A stretch of 47,247 bases of DNA from Streptomyces sp. MH60 (GCF_002939385.1 NZ_MULI01000059.1:1-47247), one strand, 5' to 3'; positions 1-9,058 are shown, counted from the stretch's first letter. The notes: generated from the sequence alone by a model not told the origin. Made by a program: numbers and translations.

Positions 1-782
1 CGGGTGGCGGGCGCCGTCCCGGCGGGTGGCCCACGGCGGCCCCGACGGGCGGTGGACAGGCCCGGACACCGGCCCCCTCCGGGCCCTCCTCGGGACCCGG
101 TACCGGCCACACCTCGACTCCGGCCTCGGCTCCCGCGGCGCCCGCGCCCGCGCCCGGCTCCCCAGCGCCGGGTGCCTCCGGGGTCGACCCGCGCTCCCTG
201 TGGCCCAACATCCTGGAAGCGGTCAAGAACCGCCGTCGGTTCACCTGGATCCTGCTCAGCCAGAACGCCCAGGTGACCGGCTTCGACGGCACCTCCCTGC
301 AACTCGGCTTCGTCAACGCCGGAGCCCGCGACAACTTCGTGAGCAGCGGCAGCGAGGACGTGCTGCGGCAGGCCCTGGCCGAGCAGTTCAACGTGCAGTG
401 GAAGATCGACGCCGTCGTCGACCCGTCCGGCGGTGGCTCCGCGCCCCCGCCCGCTGCGGGTCCGTCCGGTCCCTCCGGCGGCTTCGGCGGATCCGGGGGC
501 GGTGGCTTCGGCGGCGGTGGTGGGGGCGGCTTCGGTGGCGGCACGCCCGCCCAGCGGCCGTCGACTCCCGCCTCCGCGTCGCCCCAGGCCCCCGCCGCGG
601 CCCCGGCGCCCGCTCCGGCCCCCGCGCCCCGGCCCTCGGCGCCCGAGCCGCCCCCGGTGTCCCCCGAGGACGACATCCCCGAGGACGACGATCCGGACCT
701 CGACGAGTCGGCTCTCTCCGGCAAGGAGCTGCTGGTCCGCGAGCTGGGCGCCACGGTGGTCGAGGAGATCGCGAACGAGTAG
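1..782 (+). CDS. dnaX: DNA polymerase III subunit gamma/tau, C-terminal part (5' end outside window)
   Basis: The reading frame is open from the left edge (codons begin at base 3) and stops at 782. What remains is a Gly/Pro/Ala-rich linker, then a folded block with the motif DPRSLWPNILEAVKNRRRFT, a second low-complexity Gly/Pro/Ala linker, and an acidic tail ending ELGATVVEEIANE. This layout is typical of the tau-specific C-terminus of actinobacterial DnaX, which bridges the clamp loader to polymerase and helicase at the replication fork. The ATPase domains lie outside the window. An ATG inside the frame at 273 is internal and not the true start. The assignment rests on the WPNILEAVKNRRR block and on purD lying downstream, the order I recall in S. 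coelicolor. Confidence 0.85.
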   Translation, partial: GGGRRPGGWPTAAPTGGGQARTPAPSGPSSGPGTGHTSTPASAPAAPAPAPGSPAPGASGVDPRSLWPNILEAVKNRRRFTWILLSQNAQVTGFDGTSLQLGFVNAGARDNFVSSGSEDVLRQALAEQFNVQWKIDAVVDPSGGGSAPPPAAGPSGPSGGFGGSGGGGFGGGGGGGFGGGTPAQRPSTPASASPQAPAAAPAPAPAPAPRPSAPEPPPVSPEDDIPEDDDPDLDESALSGKELLVRELGATVVEEIANE

Positions 783-800
783 CCCCCGCCGGGCCTCAAG

Positions 801-885
801 GAAACCGGCCCGGCGGAACCGGTCCGGCGGAACCGGCCCGGAGGAACCGGCCCGGAGGAACCGGCCCGGAGGACCGGGCCTGGAG
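801..885. repeat. Six-copy 14-bp tandem repeat between dnaX and purD
   Basis: Six head-to-tail units with consensus GAACCGGCCCGGAG lie at 801-815 (15 bp, one extra A), 816-829, 830-843, 844-857, 858-871 and 872-885. Units 3, 4 and 5 are identical; the outer ones carry 1-3 changes. The array starts about 20 bp after the dnaX stop and ends about 80 bp before purD. No start codon with a ribosome binding site lies inside it. Function unknown; it could be slippage-prone filler or a binding array. Confidence 0.85.
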
Positions 886-964
886 GAAGGCACAAGTCTC
901 CCTGTGCGGTCCGTTCGGAAGCCCGCACAAACCGCACCGGCCCGTTCCCATTAGGCTTCACCCC

Positions 965-2215
965 GTGAAGGTCCTTGTCATCGGCGGCGGCGCCCGCGAA
1001 CACGCCCTGTGCCGTTCCCTGTCCCTCGACCCCGACGTCACCGCGCTGCACTGCGCACCCGGCAACGCCGGTATCGCCGAGGTCGCCGAACTGCACCAGG
1101 TCGACGCCCTCGACGGCGCGGCCGTCACGGCGCTGGCCACCCGGCTCGGCGCCGAGCTGGTCGTCGTAGGACCCGAGGCGCCGCTGGTCGCCGGGGTCGC
1201 CGACGCCGTCCGCGAGGCGGGCATCCCGGTGTTCGGCCCGTCGGCGGAGGCCGCCCGGCTGGAGGGGTCCAAGGCCTTCGCCAAGGACGTGATGGCCGGC
1301 GCGGGCGTGCCCACGGCCCGCTCCTACGTCTGCGCGAACCCCACCGAGGTCGACGCGGCCCTCGCCGCCTTCGGTGCCCCCTACGTCGTCAAGGACGACG
1401 GGCTGGCCGCGGGCAAGGGCGTCGTCGTCACCGACGACGTCGAGGCGGCCCGCGCGCACGCGAACGCCTGCGACCGCGTCGTCATCGAGGAGTTCCTGGA
1501 CGGCCCCGAGGTCTCCCTCTTCGCCGTCACCGACGGCGAGAACGTCCGCCCGCTCCAGCCCGCCCAGGACTTCAAGCGCGCCCTCGACGGCGACGAGGGT
1601 CCGAACACCGGCGGCATGGGCGCGTACTCGCCGCTGCCCTGGGCCGATCCGAAGCTGGTCGACGAGGTGGTGCAGAGCGTGCTCCAGCCGACCGTCGACG
1701 AGATGCGCAGGCGCGGCACCCCGTTCTCCGGGCTCCTCTACGCCGGGCTCGCGATCACCTCGCGCGGTGTGCGCGTGATCGAGTTCAACGCCCGCTTCGG
1801 CGACCCCGAGACCCAGGTCGTGCTGGCCCGCCTGAAGACCCCGCTCGCGGGTCTGCTGATGGCCGCCGCCACCGGCAACCTGGCCGACCTCGAGCCCCTG
1901 CGCTGGAGTGACGAGGCGGCCGTCACCGTGGTCGTCGCCTCGCACAACTACCCCGGGACCCCGCGCACCGGCGACCCGATCACCGGCCTCGACGCGGTGG
2001 CCGCCGAGGACGCCCCGCACGCCTACGTGCTGCACGCCGGCACCCGCGCCGAGGGCGACGCCGTCGTCAGCGCCGGCGGCCGCGTCCTGTCCGTCACGGC
2101 CACCGGCGCCGACCTCACCGAGGCCCGTGACCGTGCCTACCGGGCCGTCGCCCGCATCCGCCTCGACGGCGCGCAGCACCGCACCGACATCGCGGCGAAG
2201 GCGGCCGGCGCGTAA
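965..2215 (+). CDS. purD: Phosphoribosylamine-glycine ligase (GAR synthetase)
   Basis: PurD catalyses step 2 of de novo purine synthesis, joining glycine to 5-phosphoribosylamine with ATP to give GAR in the cytosol. The 416-residue protein has the usual length. It opens with the family N-terminus MKVLVIGGGAREHALC, has the ATP-grasp lysine/glycine loop KDDGLAAGKGVVV, the signature GPNTGGMGAYSP, and the metal-binding RFGDPETQ. The GTG at 965 is chosen because the conserved N-terminus begins there; longer frames upstream only read back through the dnaX region. The gene stands alone and is followed by a strong terminator, so it is probably a single transcription unit rather than part of the purSQL operon. 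Confidence 0.96.
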   Translation: MKVLVIGGGAREHALCRSLSLDPDVTALHCAPGNAGIAEVAELHQVDALDGAAVTALATRLGAELVVVGPEAPLVAGVADAVREAGIPVFGPSAEAARLEGSKAFAKDVMAGAGVPTARSYVCANPTEVDAALAAFGAPYVVKDDGLAAGKGVVVTDDVEAARAHANACDRVVIEEFLDGPEVSLFAVTDGENVRPLQPAQDFKRALDGDEGPNTGGMGAYSPLPWADPKLVDEVVQSVLQPTVDEMRRRGTPFSGLLYAGLAITSRGVRVIEFNARFGDPETQVVLARLKTPLAGLLMAAATGNLADLEPLRWSDEAAVTVVVASHNYPGTPRTGDPITGLDAVAAEDAPHAYVLHAGTRAEGDAVVSAGGRVLSVTATGADLTEARDRAYRAVARIRLDGAQHRTDIAAKAAGA

Positions 2216-2245
2216 CCCCTCGCCCCTCCCGGTCACGCACCCGGC

Positions 2246-2277
2246 AGGCCCCGGCTCCGTCTCAGGAGCCGGGGCCT
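2246..2277 (+). terminator. Rho-independent-type hairpin after purD
   Basis: A perfect 13-bp stem, AGGCCCCGGCTCC (2246-2258) with GGAGCCGGGGCCT (2265-2277), encloses a 6-base loop. It starts 30 bp after the purD stop. A short U-rich tract (CCTTTGCTG) follows. This is the usual Streptomyces form, with a long GC stem and few Ts. Confidence 0.8.
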
Positions 2278-2522
2278 GACCTTTGCTGTCCGTCTCCACC
2301 TTTCCCCAAAGCCATTCCATCGGGTGACCGAAGGGCCATACGGCTGACGGGGGCGAGGGCCCCAACTATGGTGCCGCGCAAGCGTTCCGGCACTTGGCCC
2401 ACCGGCATTGCGATGTCAGTGCCGGGTGCCACAGTGGGTGGAGTGAGCACGACCCGAAGCACAGCAGAGCAGCAGGACGGTCCAGGACAGACAGGACAGC
2501 GATGAGGGGATGAGGTCCGGCC

Positions 2523-4364
2523 GTGACCGGTATCGGTGGAGTGGAGATGGGCGCGCAGGCCGCGCGTTCCCGGGCACTGGCGGTGCTGCGGGTGCGCAGC
2601 CGCGCGCTGGGCGTGGCCCTGCTGCCCGCCGCCGCCGCGGTGATCCTCCTCGTCGGCGGCTCCACGGGGCGCCTGGCGGGCGGCGGCTGGGACGTCCTGC
2701 GCTGGGTCGTCTCCGTCCTCGCGGTGTTCGTGCTGCTGGCCGCCGCCGGGGTCGCCCTGGTCGTGGCCCGCTCCCGGCCCGCCGTGACCCCCACGGTCAC
2801 GGTCGCCGAGGAGTCGGCGCCCGACCTCTACCGCATGGTGCGTGACCTGGCCGACCGGCTCGACGTCCCGGCCCCCTCCGCGATAGCGCTCACCCCGGAC
2901 TGCGACAGCTGGCTGGAGGACCGCACCCATCCGGCCCACGGCCCGCCGCCCGCGGAGCAGCACGACGACGACCTGTCCGGCCCGGGCGGATCCGCCCACC
3001 GCCGGAGCGCCGCCGCGCCCGTCCTGGTCATCGGCTCACCGTTCCTGTGGTGGATGCGGGTGGGCGAGCTGCGTGCCGTCCTCGCCCCCGTCGTCGCCGG
3101 TACGGGACCCTCGGCGCACCCCGACATAGCCGCGGCCCGGCGTTTCATACGGGGCCTGGACGCCGCCGTGGCGGTGGCCTCGGCGGGCGGACGCGACCCG
3201 CTGTCCCGCGTGGCGTGCGCGGGCCTCGGCTGGGCGTCCCGGCTGCTGCTGCGCAGCTGTCGGGGTCACGCGGCCGAGATGGAGCGCGGGGTCGCGGCCG
3301 CGGCCGCCGAGCGTGCACAGGCTGTGGACTACGGACTGCGGATCGTCGCGCAGGAGCAGGTCGGGCTCGCCTACGCGGGCTGGGACCGGCTGCTGACCCG
3401 GGTGGCGCTGCCCGCCTGGCGGATGGGCCGCTGGCCCTCGCGGCTGGACGTCGGGGTCGTCGCCGCCCTCACGGAGCTGTCCCGCCGGGACCGCCTGGCC
3501 GAGGGCTTCGCCTCCCGCCTGGGGGAGCGTCCCGCCTGTGACCTGCTGGAGGAGCCGGGGCTGATGGACGAGGCGGTCTCGCTCCTCGCCGCGCGCCTCT
3601 TCCACGGCGGGCCCGCCGAGACCGGTCCCGACTGGTCGCCGGTGGGATGGGAGGAGTATCCCGAGGAGGTCGTCGACCGGACCTGGCGCACTGACGCGGC
3701 CCGCCTGCACCGGGTGCTGGACACCCTGGGGGTCCGCCGCGCGGCCGAGGGCACCGCGCCGGGCACGGACGGCCCGACCCTGGCCCGCGTCCTGGACCAC
3801 CTCACGACCCCGGACGCCGCGGTCACCGCCACCCCTGCCGCCGGGACCGGCACCCGCGCGGACGCCGCCGAGCCGGAGACCGGGAGCGTCCCGGACGCCC
3901 CCACCGACGCCCCCGACGACGACGAGGACGACCTCGCCGGTACCACCGCCCGTGGTGCCGCCCTGGCCGCCGGGCTCAGTGCCCAGCTGGCCCGCGAGGA
4001 GGCCGAGGTGCGGCCCGCCGGGGCCCGGGCGCCCGCCTCCGTCCCGGGACCGGCCGCCGGTCCCGACGCCGCCCTCTGGGACGACCGCGCGCTGCCCCTG
4101 TTGCCGCTGCAGCCGCCGCGCACCGGGCGGGAGATCCTCACCGCGCACATCACGGCGATGGTGTGCTGCGCCGCGATGGACACCGCCGGCGCGGCTCCCG
4201 CCCTCGACTGGCTCGACGGGCCGTCGCTCCTCTTCGACGGTGCCCGCACCGCGGACCTGGCGTCCAGCGTGCTCAGCCTCGTGGAGACCGGTGACCCGGG
4301 CCCGCTGCGCGCCTGGATGACCGACCTCGGCATACGGCCGGAGAAGCCGGTGCGCCTGGTCTGA
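2523..4364 (+). CDS. Two-TM membrane protein, M48-peptidase-like but lacking the HExxH zinc motif
   Basis: The product is a 613-residue protein. Two hydrophobic helices sit near the N-terminus (about residues 30-50 and 59-85), followed by a soluble region. Two stretches resemble M48 peptidases: DLYRMVRDLADRLDVPAPS (compare the LYxLVxELAxRLGxP start of the M48 fold) and LVIGSPFLWWMRVGELRAVLAP. In true M48 enzymes the latter continues as the zinc helix LRAVLAHExGH; here it reads LRAVLAPVVAGTG, so both histidines and the glutamate are absent. A Pro/Ala/Asp-rich linker (about 430-520) separates a C-terminal helical block. I infer a catalytically dead relative; true function unknown. The GTG at 2523 has GAGG about 9 bases upstream; ATG 2547 is an alternative start. 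Confidence 0.75.
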   Translation: MTGIGGVEMGAQAARSRALAVLRVRSRALGVALLPAAAAVILLVGGSTGRLAGGGWDVLRWVVSVLAVFVLLAAAGVALVVARSRPAVTPTVTVAEESAPDLYRMVRDLADRLDVPAPSAIALTPDCDSWLEDRTHPAHGPPPAEQHDDDLSGPGGSAHRRSAAAPVLVIGSPFLWWMRVGELRAVLAPVVAGTGPSAHPDIAAARRFIRGLDAAVAVASAGGRDPLSRVACAGLGWASRLLLRSCRGHAAEMERGVAAAAAERAQAVDYGLRIVAQEQVGLAYAGWDRLLTRVALPAWRMGRWPSRLDVGVVAALTELSRRDRLAEGFASRLGERPACDLLEEPGLMDEAVSLLAARLFHGGPAETGPDWSPVGWEEYPEEVVDRTWRTDAARLHRVLDTLGVRRAAEGTAPGTDGPTLARVLDHLTTPDAAVTATPAAGTGTRADAAEPETGSVPDAPTDAPDDDEDDLAGTTARGAALAAGLSAQLAREEAEVRPAGARAPASVPGPAAGPDAALWDDRALPLLPLQPPRTGREILTAHITAMVCCAAMDTAGAAPALDWLDGPSLLFDGARTADLASSVLSLVETGDPGPLRAWMTDLGIRPEKPVRLV

Positions 4365-4575
4365 CTCCTGGAACGCCCCGTCCGCTCCGTGCGCCCAGCG
4401 CCCACTGCGCGCCTTGGGTTCCGGCGAATCGGACCCCCCGATTCCACTTTCGGCCACTTCGCAACGAACAGTGACAGCCCACGTGCGAAATGTGATGTGC
4501 TGGGACCGATCGCGCACATGGCAAAGGCATGCGTCATACGCACGACCACGGGGGCACGAGGGAGGGGACTGTCCC

Positions 4576-6048
4576 ATGGGGCCCGAGCAGATCCGCCGTT
4601 GGGAGTCGGGAGCACTCGCGCACGCCGTGACGGACCCCTTCGGACAGGGCCCGGTCCCCTGGCTGCGCGGCGGCGAGACGTACTTCGGCGACACCGGCCA
4701 GGCCGTCGCCTGGTACGCGGACCAGGACCAGGCCGGCGGCTCTCATGCCCACTCCGGTGGCGGTCCCCGCGCCGCGGACGACGTCCGGTGCCAGATCAAG
4801 GGCTTCACCGCGACGGGGGCGGCCGCCCCCGGCGAGGCCATCGACTTCCACGTCACCGTCGACCCGCCGCAGGAGTTCAGCGTCGACGTCTACCGGATCG
4901 GGCACTACGGCGGTGACGGCGCCGCCAAGATCACCACCAGTCCCCGCCTGTCCGGCATCGTCCAGCACCCGCCGCTCACCGCCGACCGCACGGTCTCCTG
5001 CCACCACTGGTGGCTGTCCTGGCGACTGCAGATCCCGTCGTACTGGAACGTCGGCGCCTACGTCGCCGTCCTCACCACCGCCGACGGCTACCGCTCCCAC
5101 GTGCCCTTCACGGTCCGCGACGACCACCCCGCCGACCTGCTCCTCCTCCTGCCGGACGTCACCTGGCAGGCGTACAACCTCTATCCGGAGGACGGCCGCA
5201 CCGGTGCCAGCCTCTACCACGCCTGGGACGAGGAGGGCCGGCTCCTCGGCGAGGCGGATGCCGCGACGACCGTCTCCTTCGACCGCCCCTACGCGGGCGC
5301 CGGGCTGCCGCTCCACGTCGGTCACGCCTACGACTTCATCCGCTTCGCCGAGCGCTACGGCTACGACCTCGCCTACGCCGACGCCCGCGACCTGCACTCC
5401 GGCCGCGTCGACCCGGCCCGCTACCGGGGCCTGGTCTTCCCCGGCCACGACGAGTACTGGTCCGCCCCCATGCGCCGCACCGCGGAACGCGCCCGCGACC
5501 GGGGGACCTCCCTGGTCTTCCTCTCCGCCAACACCATGTACTGGCAGGTGGAGCTGGCCCCCTCCCCGTCCGGCACCCCCGACCGGCTGCTGACCTGCCG
5601 CAAACGCAAGGGACCCGGCCGCCCCGCGCTGTGGCGGGAGATCGACCGCCCCGAGCAGCAGCTGCTCGGCATCCAGTACGCCGGCCGCGTCCCCGAACCG
5701 CACCCGATGATCGTCCGCAACGCCGGTCACTGGCTCTGGGAGGCCACCGGAGCGCACGAGGGCGACGCGATCGAGGACCTGGTGGCGGGCGAGGCCGACC
5801 GCTACTTCCCGCGCACCGCGCTCCCCGAGCACGACGAGCGGGTCCTGCTCGCCCACTCCCCGTACGCCGACGCGGACGGCGTCCGGCGGCACCAGGAGAC
5901 GTCGCTGTACCGGGCCCCGTCGGGCGCCTGGGTGTTCGCGTCCGGCACGTTCGCCTGGTCCCCGGCCCTGGACCGCCCCGGCCACGTCGACCCGCGCGTC
6001 CAACGCGCCACGGCCAACCTCCTGGACCGCATCTGCAAACGGGACTGA
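4576..6048 (+). CDS. N,N-dimethylformamidase beta-subunit-like protein
   Basis: The 490-residue protein resembles the C-terminal domain of the large (beta) subunit of N,N-dimethylformamidase, a domain widespread in actinobacteria as a lone protein. Visible landmarks are an N-terminal beta-rich domain (DVYRIGHYGGDGA, about residues 105-117), DVTWQAYNLYPEDGRTGASLY in the middle, and LVFPGHDEYWSAPMRRT, which looks like a glutamine-amidotransferase-like fold. No small subunit is adjacent, so amidase activity is not supported. ATG 4576 is chosen because GGAGGGGA lies 7 bases upstream; the frame is also open upstream from 4414 but without a ribosome binding site. No signal peptide is seen. It sits alone between the M48-like gene and purC, 68 bp before purC. 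Confidence 0.8.
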   Translation: MGPEQIRRWESGALAHAVTDPFGQGPVPWLRGGETYFGDTGQAVAWYADQDQAGGSHAHSGGGPRAADDVRCQIKGFTATGAAAPGEAIDFHVTVDPPQEFSVDVYRIGHYGGDGAAKITTSPRLSGIVQHPPLTADRTVSCHHWWLSWRLQIPSYWNVGAYVAVLTTADGYRSHVPFTVRDDHPADLLLLLPDVTWQAYNLYPEDGRTGASLYHAWDEEGRLLGEADAATTVSFDRPYAGAGLPLHVGHAYDFIRFAERYGYDLAYADARDLHSGRVDPARYRGLVFPGHDEYWSAPMRRTAERARDRGTSLVFLSANTMYWQVELAPSPSGTPDRLLTCRKRKGPGRPALWREIDRPEQQLLGIQYAGRVPEPHPMIVRNAGHWLWEATGAHEGDAIEDLVAGEADRYFPRTALPEHDERVLLAHSPYADADGVRRHQETSLYRAPSGAWVFASGTFAWSPALDRPGHVDPRVQRATANLLDRICKRD

Positions 6049-6116
6049 CCCGGCGTCCGCCCTCCCCACGACGTACGGGACAATCGAGGCATAGGACAGA
6101 ACCACGGGGAGGAACC

Positions 6117-7016
6117 GTGTCCGGATTCGTTGAAAAGCCCGAGCCGCTCCAGGTTCCGGGTCTGGTGCATCTGCACACCGGCAAGGTGCGCGAGCTGTAC
6201 CGGAACGAGGCGGGCGACCTCGTGATGGTCGCCAGCGACCGCATCTCCGCCTACGACTGGGTGCTGCCGACCGAGATCCCCGACAAGGGCCGGGTCCTCA
6301 CCCAGCTCTCCCTGTGGTGGTTCGAGCAGCTCGCCGACCTGGCACCCCACCATGTGCTGAGCACCGAGCTGCCCCCCGGCGCCCCCGCCGACTGGGCGGG
6401 CCGCGCCCTGGTCTGCAAGTCGCTGCGGATGGTCCCCGTGGAGTGCGTGGCCCGCGGCTACCTCACCGGCTCGGGCCTGGCGGAGTACGACGAGACCCGC
6501 ACCGTGTGCGGCCTCGCCCTCCCCGAGGGCCTGGTCGACGGCTCGGAGCTGCCCGCCCCGATCTTCACCCCGGCCACCAAGGCCGAGGTCGGCGAGCACG
6601 ACGAGAACGTCTCCTACGAGGAGGTCGCCCGCCAGGTCGGCGCGGACACCGCCGCCGCCCTGCGCCAGGCCACCCTCGCCGTCTACTCCCGCGCCCGGGA
6701 CATCGCCCGCGAGCGCGGCATCGTCCTCGCGGACACCAAGTTCGAGTTCGGCTTCGACGGGGACGACCTGGTCCTCGCCGACGAGGTCCTCACCCCGGAC
6801 TCCTCCCGCTTCTGGCCGGCCGACCAGTGGCAGCCGGGCCGCGCGCAGCCCTCGTACGACAAGCAGTTCGTGCGGGACTGGCTGACCTCGGCGGAGTCCG
6901 GCTGGGACCGCGGGAGCGAGCAGCCCCCGCCGCCGCTGCCGCAGCAGGTGGTGGACGCCACCCGCGCCAAGTACGTGGAGGCCTACGAGCTCCTGACCGG
7001 CCAGAGCTGGTCGTAA
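6117..7016 (+). CDS. purC: Phosphoribosylaminoimidazole-succinocarboxamide synthase (SAICAR synthetase)
   Basis: PurC joins CAIR and aspartate with ATP to give SAICAR (step 8 of purine synthesis). The 299-residue length fits the actinobacterial form. Diagnostic motifs are HTGKVRELY near residue 20, VMVASDRISAYDWVLPTEIPDKG, the ARGYLTGSG loop, and ADTKFEFGF. The GTG at 6117 has GGGGAGGAA immediately upstream. The protein ends in the conserved YVEAYELLTG helix. A strong hairpin follows 30 bp after the stop. Confidence 0.96.
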   Translation: MSGFVEKPEPLQVPGLVHLHTGKVRELYRNEAGDLVMVASDRISAYDWVLPTEIPDKGRVLTQLSLWWFEQLADLAPHHVLSTELPPGAPADWAGRALVCKSLRMVPVECVARGYLTGSGLAEYDETRTVCGLALPEGLVDGSELPAPIFTPATKAEVGEHDENVSYEEVARQVGADTAAALRQATLAVYSRARDIARERGIVLADTKFEFGFDGDDLVLADEVLTPDSSRFWPADQWQPGRAQPSYDKQFVRDWLTSAESGWDRGSEQPPPPLPQQVVDATRAKYVEAYELLTGQSWS

Positions 7017-7046
7017 CGGCGGAGGCCGCAAAAGGCCGCACACGAA

Positions 7047-7074
7047 GAAGCCCCCGGCCGGAGCCGGGGGCTTC
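7047..7074. terminator. Hairpin between convergent purC and tRNA-Gly
   Basis: A perfect 12-bp stem, GAAGCCCCCGGC (7047-7058) with GCCGGGGGCTTC (7063-7074), has a 4-base loop. It lies between purC (plus) and a minus-strand tRNA, so it can end both. On the minus strand it is followed by TTCGTGTG, and on the plus strand by TCACAC. Confidence 0.8.
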
Positions 7075-7082
7075 TCACACGG

Positions 7083-7155
7083 AGCGAACGACGAGGTTCG
7101 AACTCGCGACCTCAACCTTGGCAAGGTTGCGCTCTACCAACTGAGCTACGTTCGC
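7083..7155 (-). tRNA. tRNA-Gly (GCC)
   Basis: The minus strand reads a full cloverleaf of 73 nt. The acceptor GCGAACG pairs with CGTTCGC, the D-arm is GCTCAGTTGGTAGAGC, the anticodon loop CTTGCCAA gives anticodon GCC, and the T-loop is GTTCGAAC. The discriminator is U and CCA is not encoded. It is nearly identical to the tRNA at 11019-11091; the differences are in the acceptor and T stems. Confidence 0.95.
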
Positions 7156-7199
7156 ACTGCGCGGGCTTCGTCGTGGACGTCGCCGTGGCGCGAGAGCCA

Positions 7200-7814
7200 C
7201 TATACCCAACCCCGCTCCCGTGCGAGACGCACCGCCGCGTGCCGGTTCTCCGCACCGAGCTTGCTCGCGGCGGACGACAGGTAGTTCCGTACGGTGCCCT
7301 CGGCGAGCGCGGCGCGCTCGGCGATCTCCGCGACCGGTGCCCCGTCGGCGGCGTGCTCCAGCACCTCGGCCTCGCGCGCGGTCAGCGGCGAGTCCCCGGC
7401 GGAGATCGCGTCGGCGGCCAACTCGGGGTCGACGTACCGGTTTCCGGCATGCACCGTGCGGATCAGTTCGGCGAGCCGCTGGGCGCTGACGGTCTTGGGG
7501 ACGAACCCGCGCACCCCCGCCGCGAGGGCCCGCTTCAGATGCCCGGGGCGCCCGTGGCTGGTCACGATCAGCACCTTGCAGGCGGGCAGCTCGGCCCGCA
7601 GCGATGTGGCGACCTTCACACCGTCGGCGCCGGGCATCTGGAGGTCCAGGACCGCGACGTCCGGCGCGTGCGCCCGCGCCATCGCCAGTGCCTCGGGGCC
7701 GGTGGCCGCCTCGGCGACGACGACCAGGTCGTCCTCCAGGGACAGCAGGGCCGCCAGCGCCCCGCGGATGAGGTGCTCGTCGTCGGCGAGCAGGACGCGC
7801 ACGGTCGTCGTCAC
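7200..7814 (-). CDS. NarL/LuxR-family response regulator
   Basis: This is a 204-residue two-component output protein. The receiver domain (about 1-120) has the acidic pair D11-D12, the phospho-acceptor D57 in VAVLDLQMPG, and the switch lysine in GFVPKTVS. The C-terminal LuxR-type helix-turn-helix is LTAREAEVLEHAADGAPVAE...GTVRNYLSSAASKL. Start GTG 7814 overlaps the stop of the upstream kinase by four bases (GTGA), so translation is probably coupled. Kinase, regulator and transporter form one minus-strand operon, an arrangement in which the regulator commonly controls its own ABC transporter. Its target is unknown. Confidence 0.92.
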   Translation of the reverse strand: MTTTVRVLLADDEHLIRGALAALLSLEDDLVVVAEAATGPEALAMARAHAPDVAVLDLQMPGADGVKVATSLRAELPACKVLIVTSHGRPGHLKRALAAGVRGFVPKTVSAQRLAELIRTVHAGNRYVDPELAADAISAGDSPLTAREAEVLEHAADGAPVAEIAERAALAEGTVRNYLSSAASKLGAENRHAAVRLARERGWV

Positions 7815-9058
7815 GACGCGACCTCCAGCGGGGCACCGGCCGCGGCGGCCGGCAGCGGCACCTCGGCCGTCAGCCGGAAGATCCCCTTGCCCGCGGGCCC
7901 CGCCTCCAGGGTCCCGTCCACCGCGGACAGCCGCTCGCGCAGCCCCGCGAGCCCGGAGCCGCCCGAGACCGCCGGGGGGCCGTCTCCCGTCGTCTCCGCC
8001 ACGCCGTCGTTCTCCACCGTCAGCACTACCCGCCCTTCCGACATCCGCACCGTCACGGCGACCTTCTTCGCGTCCCCGTGCCGCAGCACGTTCGTGGTCG
8101 CCTCCCGCACCACCCAGCCGAGCGCCGCCTGCACCTCGGAGGGCAGCCCGGCCGTCCCGCCGGTGACCTCCGAGACGATGCCCGCCGCCGAGAGCACACC
8201 CCGGGCACCGGCCAGTTCGACCTCCAGCGCGGCCTCCCGGTAGCCGCGCACGACGTCCCGGACCTCGCGCTGCGACTCCTGGGCGATGCGCTGCACCTCG
8301 ATCATCTGCTCCACCGCCTCGGGCCTGCCGCGCCGGGACAGCTGGACCGCCAGCTCGCTCTTGAGCGCGATCACCGACAGGTTGCGCCCCATCACGTCGT
8401 GCAGGTCCCGGCCGAACCGCAGCCGCTCCTCGGCGACGGCGAGCCTGGCCCGGGTCTCCTTGGCGTCGTCGAGCGCGTAGACCGCCTTGAGCAGCCAGAG
8501 GGAGAAGATCGAGGTGGCGGCGAGGAACCCACCGGTCACCAGCACCAGGCCGGCCACCACGACCGACGCGAGGGCGGGCATCTCCAGCGGGAACGTGACG
8601 AGCCCCGCGCCCAGCGCGAAGGCCCCGACGACGGCGACCCGGCGCCGCCGGCCCCGCACCCCGACGGTGATGACACCGGCGGCGTAGCACATGACCCCGC
8701 CGTAGACCGAGCCCGCCGCGGTCTCCACCTCGCCGGCCGGTCCGCGGTCCGCGATCCCGACCGCGGTGACCGCCACCACCGCGGTGACGGCGACAAGCGT
8801 CCACAGCATCCGTACGGGCTGCGGGCGCCTGTCGAGCGTCCAGTCCAGCGCCATGGACGAGACGAGCATGCAGACGGCGGCGTGCACGACGACCAGCAGG
8901 CACAGCACGGTGGCGAGCCCGACGCCGGCCCGGCCGTAGGCGGTCACGCCGAGGGCGAGCACCTCGATGACACCGAAGAAGTGGAACGACCACCGCGTGT
9001 ACGTCTCCACTTTCTCCGGCGTGCTCTTGATCCGCCACCATCCGCCCGGCCTGCGCAT
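7811..9058 (-). CDS. DesK/NarL-type sensor histidine kinase, membrane bound
   Basis: The 415-residue protein has about six hydrophobic segments in its first 220 residues (for example HFFGVIEVLALGV, LATVLCLLVVVHAAVCMLV, LWTLVAVTAVVAVTAVG, VVVAGLVLVTGGFLAA). A HisKA_3 dimerisation helix follows with the phospho-histidine in FGRDLHDVMGRNLSVIALK. The HATPase domain has the N-box VREATTNVLRHG and a G-box GSGLAGLRERL. There is no extracellular sensor domain, so it probably senses within the membrane, as DesK does. ATG 9058 (MRRPGGWWRIKSTPEK) is preferred; the frame extends upstream to 9253, but that part overlaps the permease gene. Gap to the permease stop is 29 bp. Confidence 0.9.
   Translation of the reverse strand: MRRPGGWWRIKSTPEKVETYTRWSFHFFGVIEVLALGVTAYGRAGVGLATVLCLLVVVHAAVCMLVSSMALDWTLDRRPQPVRMLWTLVAVTAVVAVTAVGIADRGPAGEVETAAGSVYGGVMCYAAGVITVGVRGRRRRVAVVGAFALGAGLVTFPLEMPALASVVVAGLVLVTGGFLAATSIFSLWLLKAVYALDDAKETRARLAVAEERLRFGRDLHDVMGRNLSVIALKSELAVQLSRRGRPEAVEQMIEVQRIAQESQREVRDVVRGYREAALEVELAGARGVLSAAGIVSEVTGGTAGLPSEVQAALGWVVREATTNVLRHGDAKKVAVTVRMSEGRVVLTVENDGVAETTGDGPPAVSGGSGLAGLRERLSAVDGTLEAGPAGKGIFRLTAEVPLPAAAAGAPLEVAS

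Noticed and set aside
26..964. Upstream extension of purD reading through the dnaX region
   Set aside because: The N-terminus MKVLVIGGGAREHA starts at GTG 965; the upstream part is Arg/Pro-rich shadow sequence and includes the tandem repeat.
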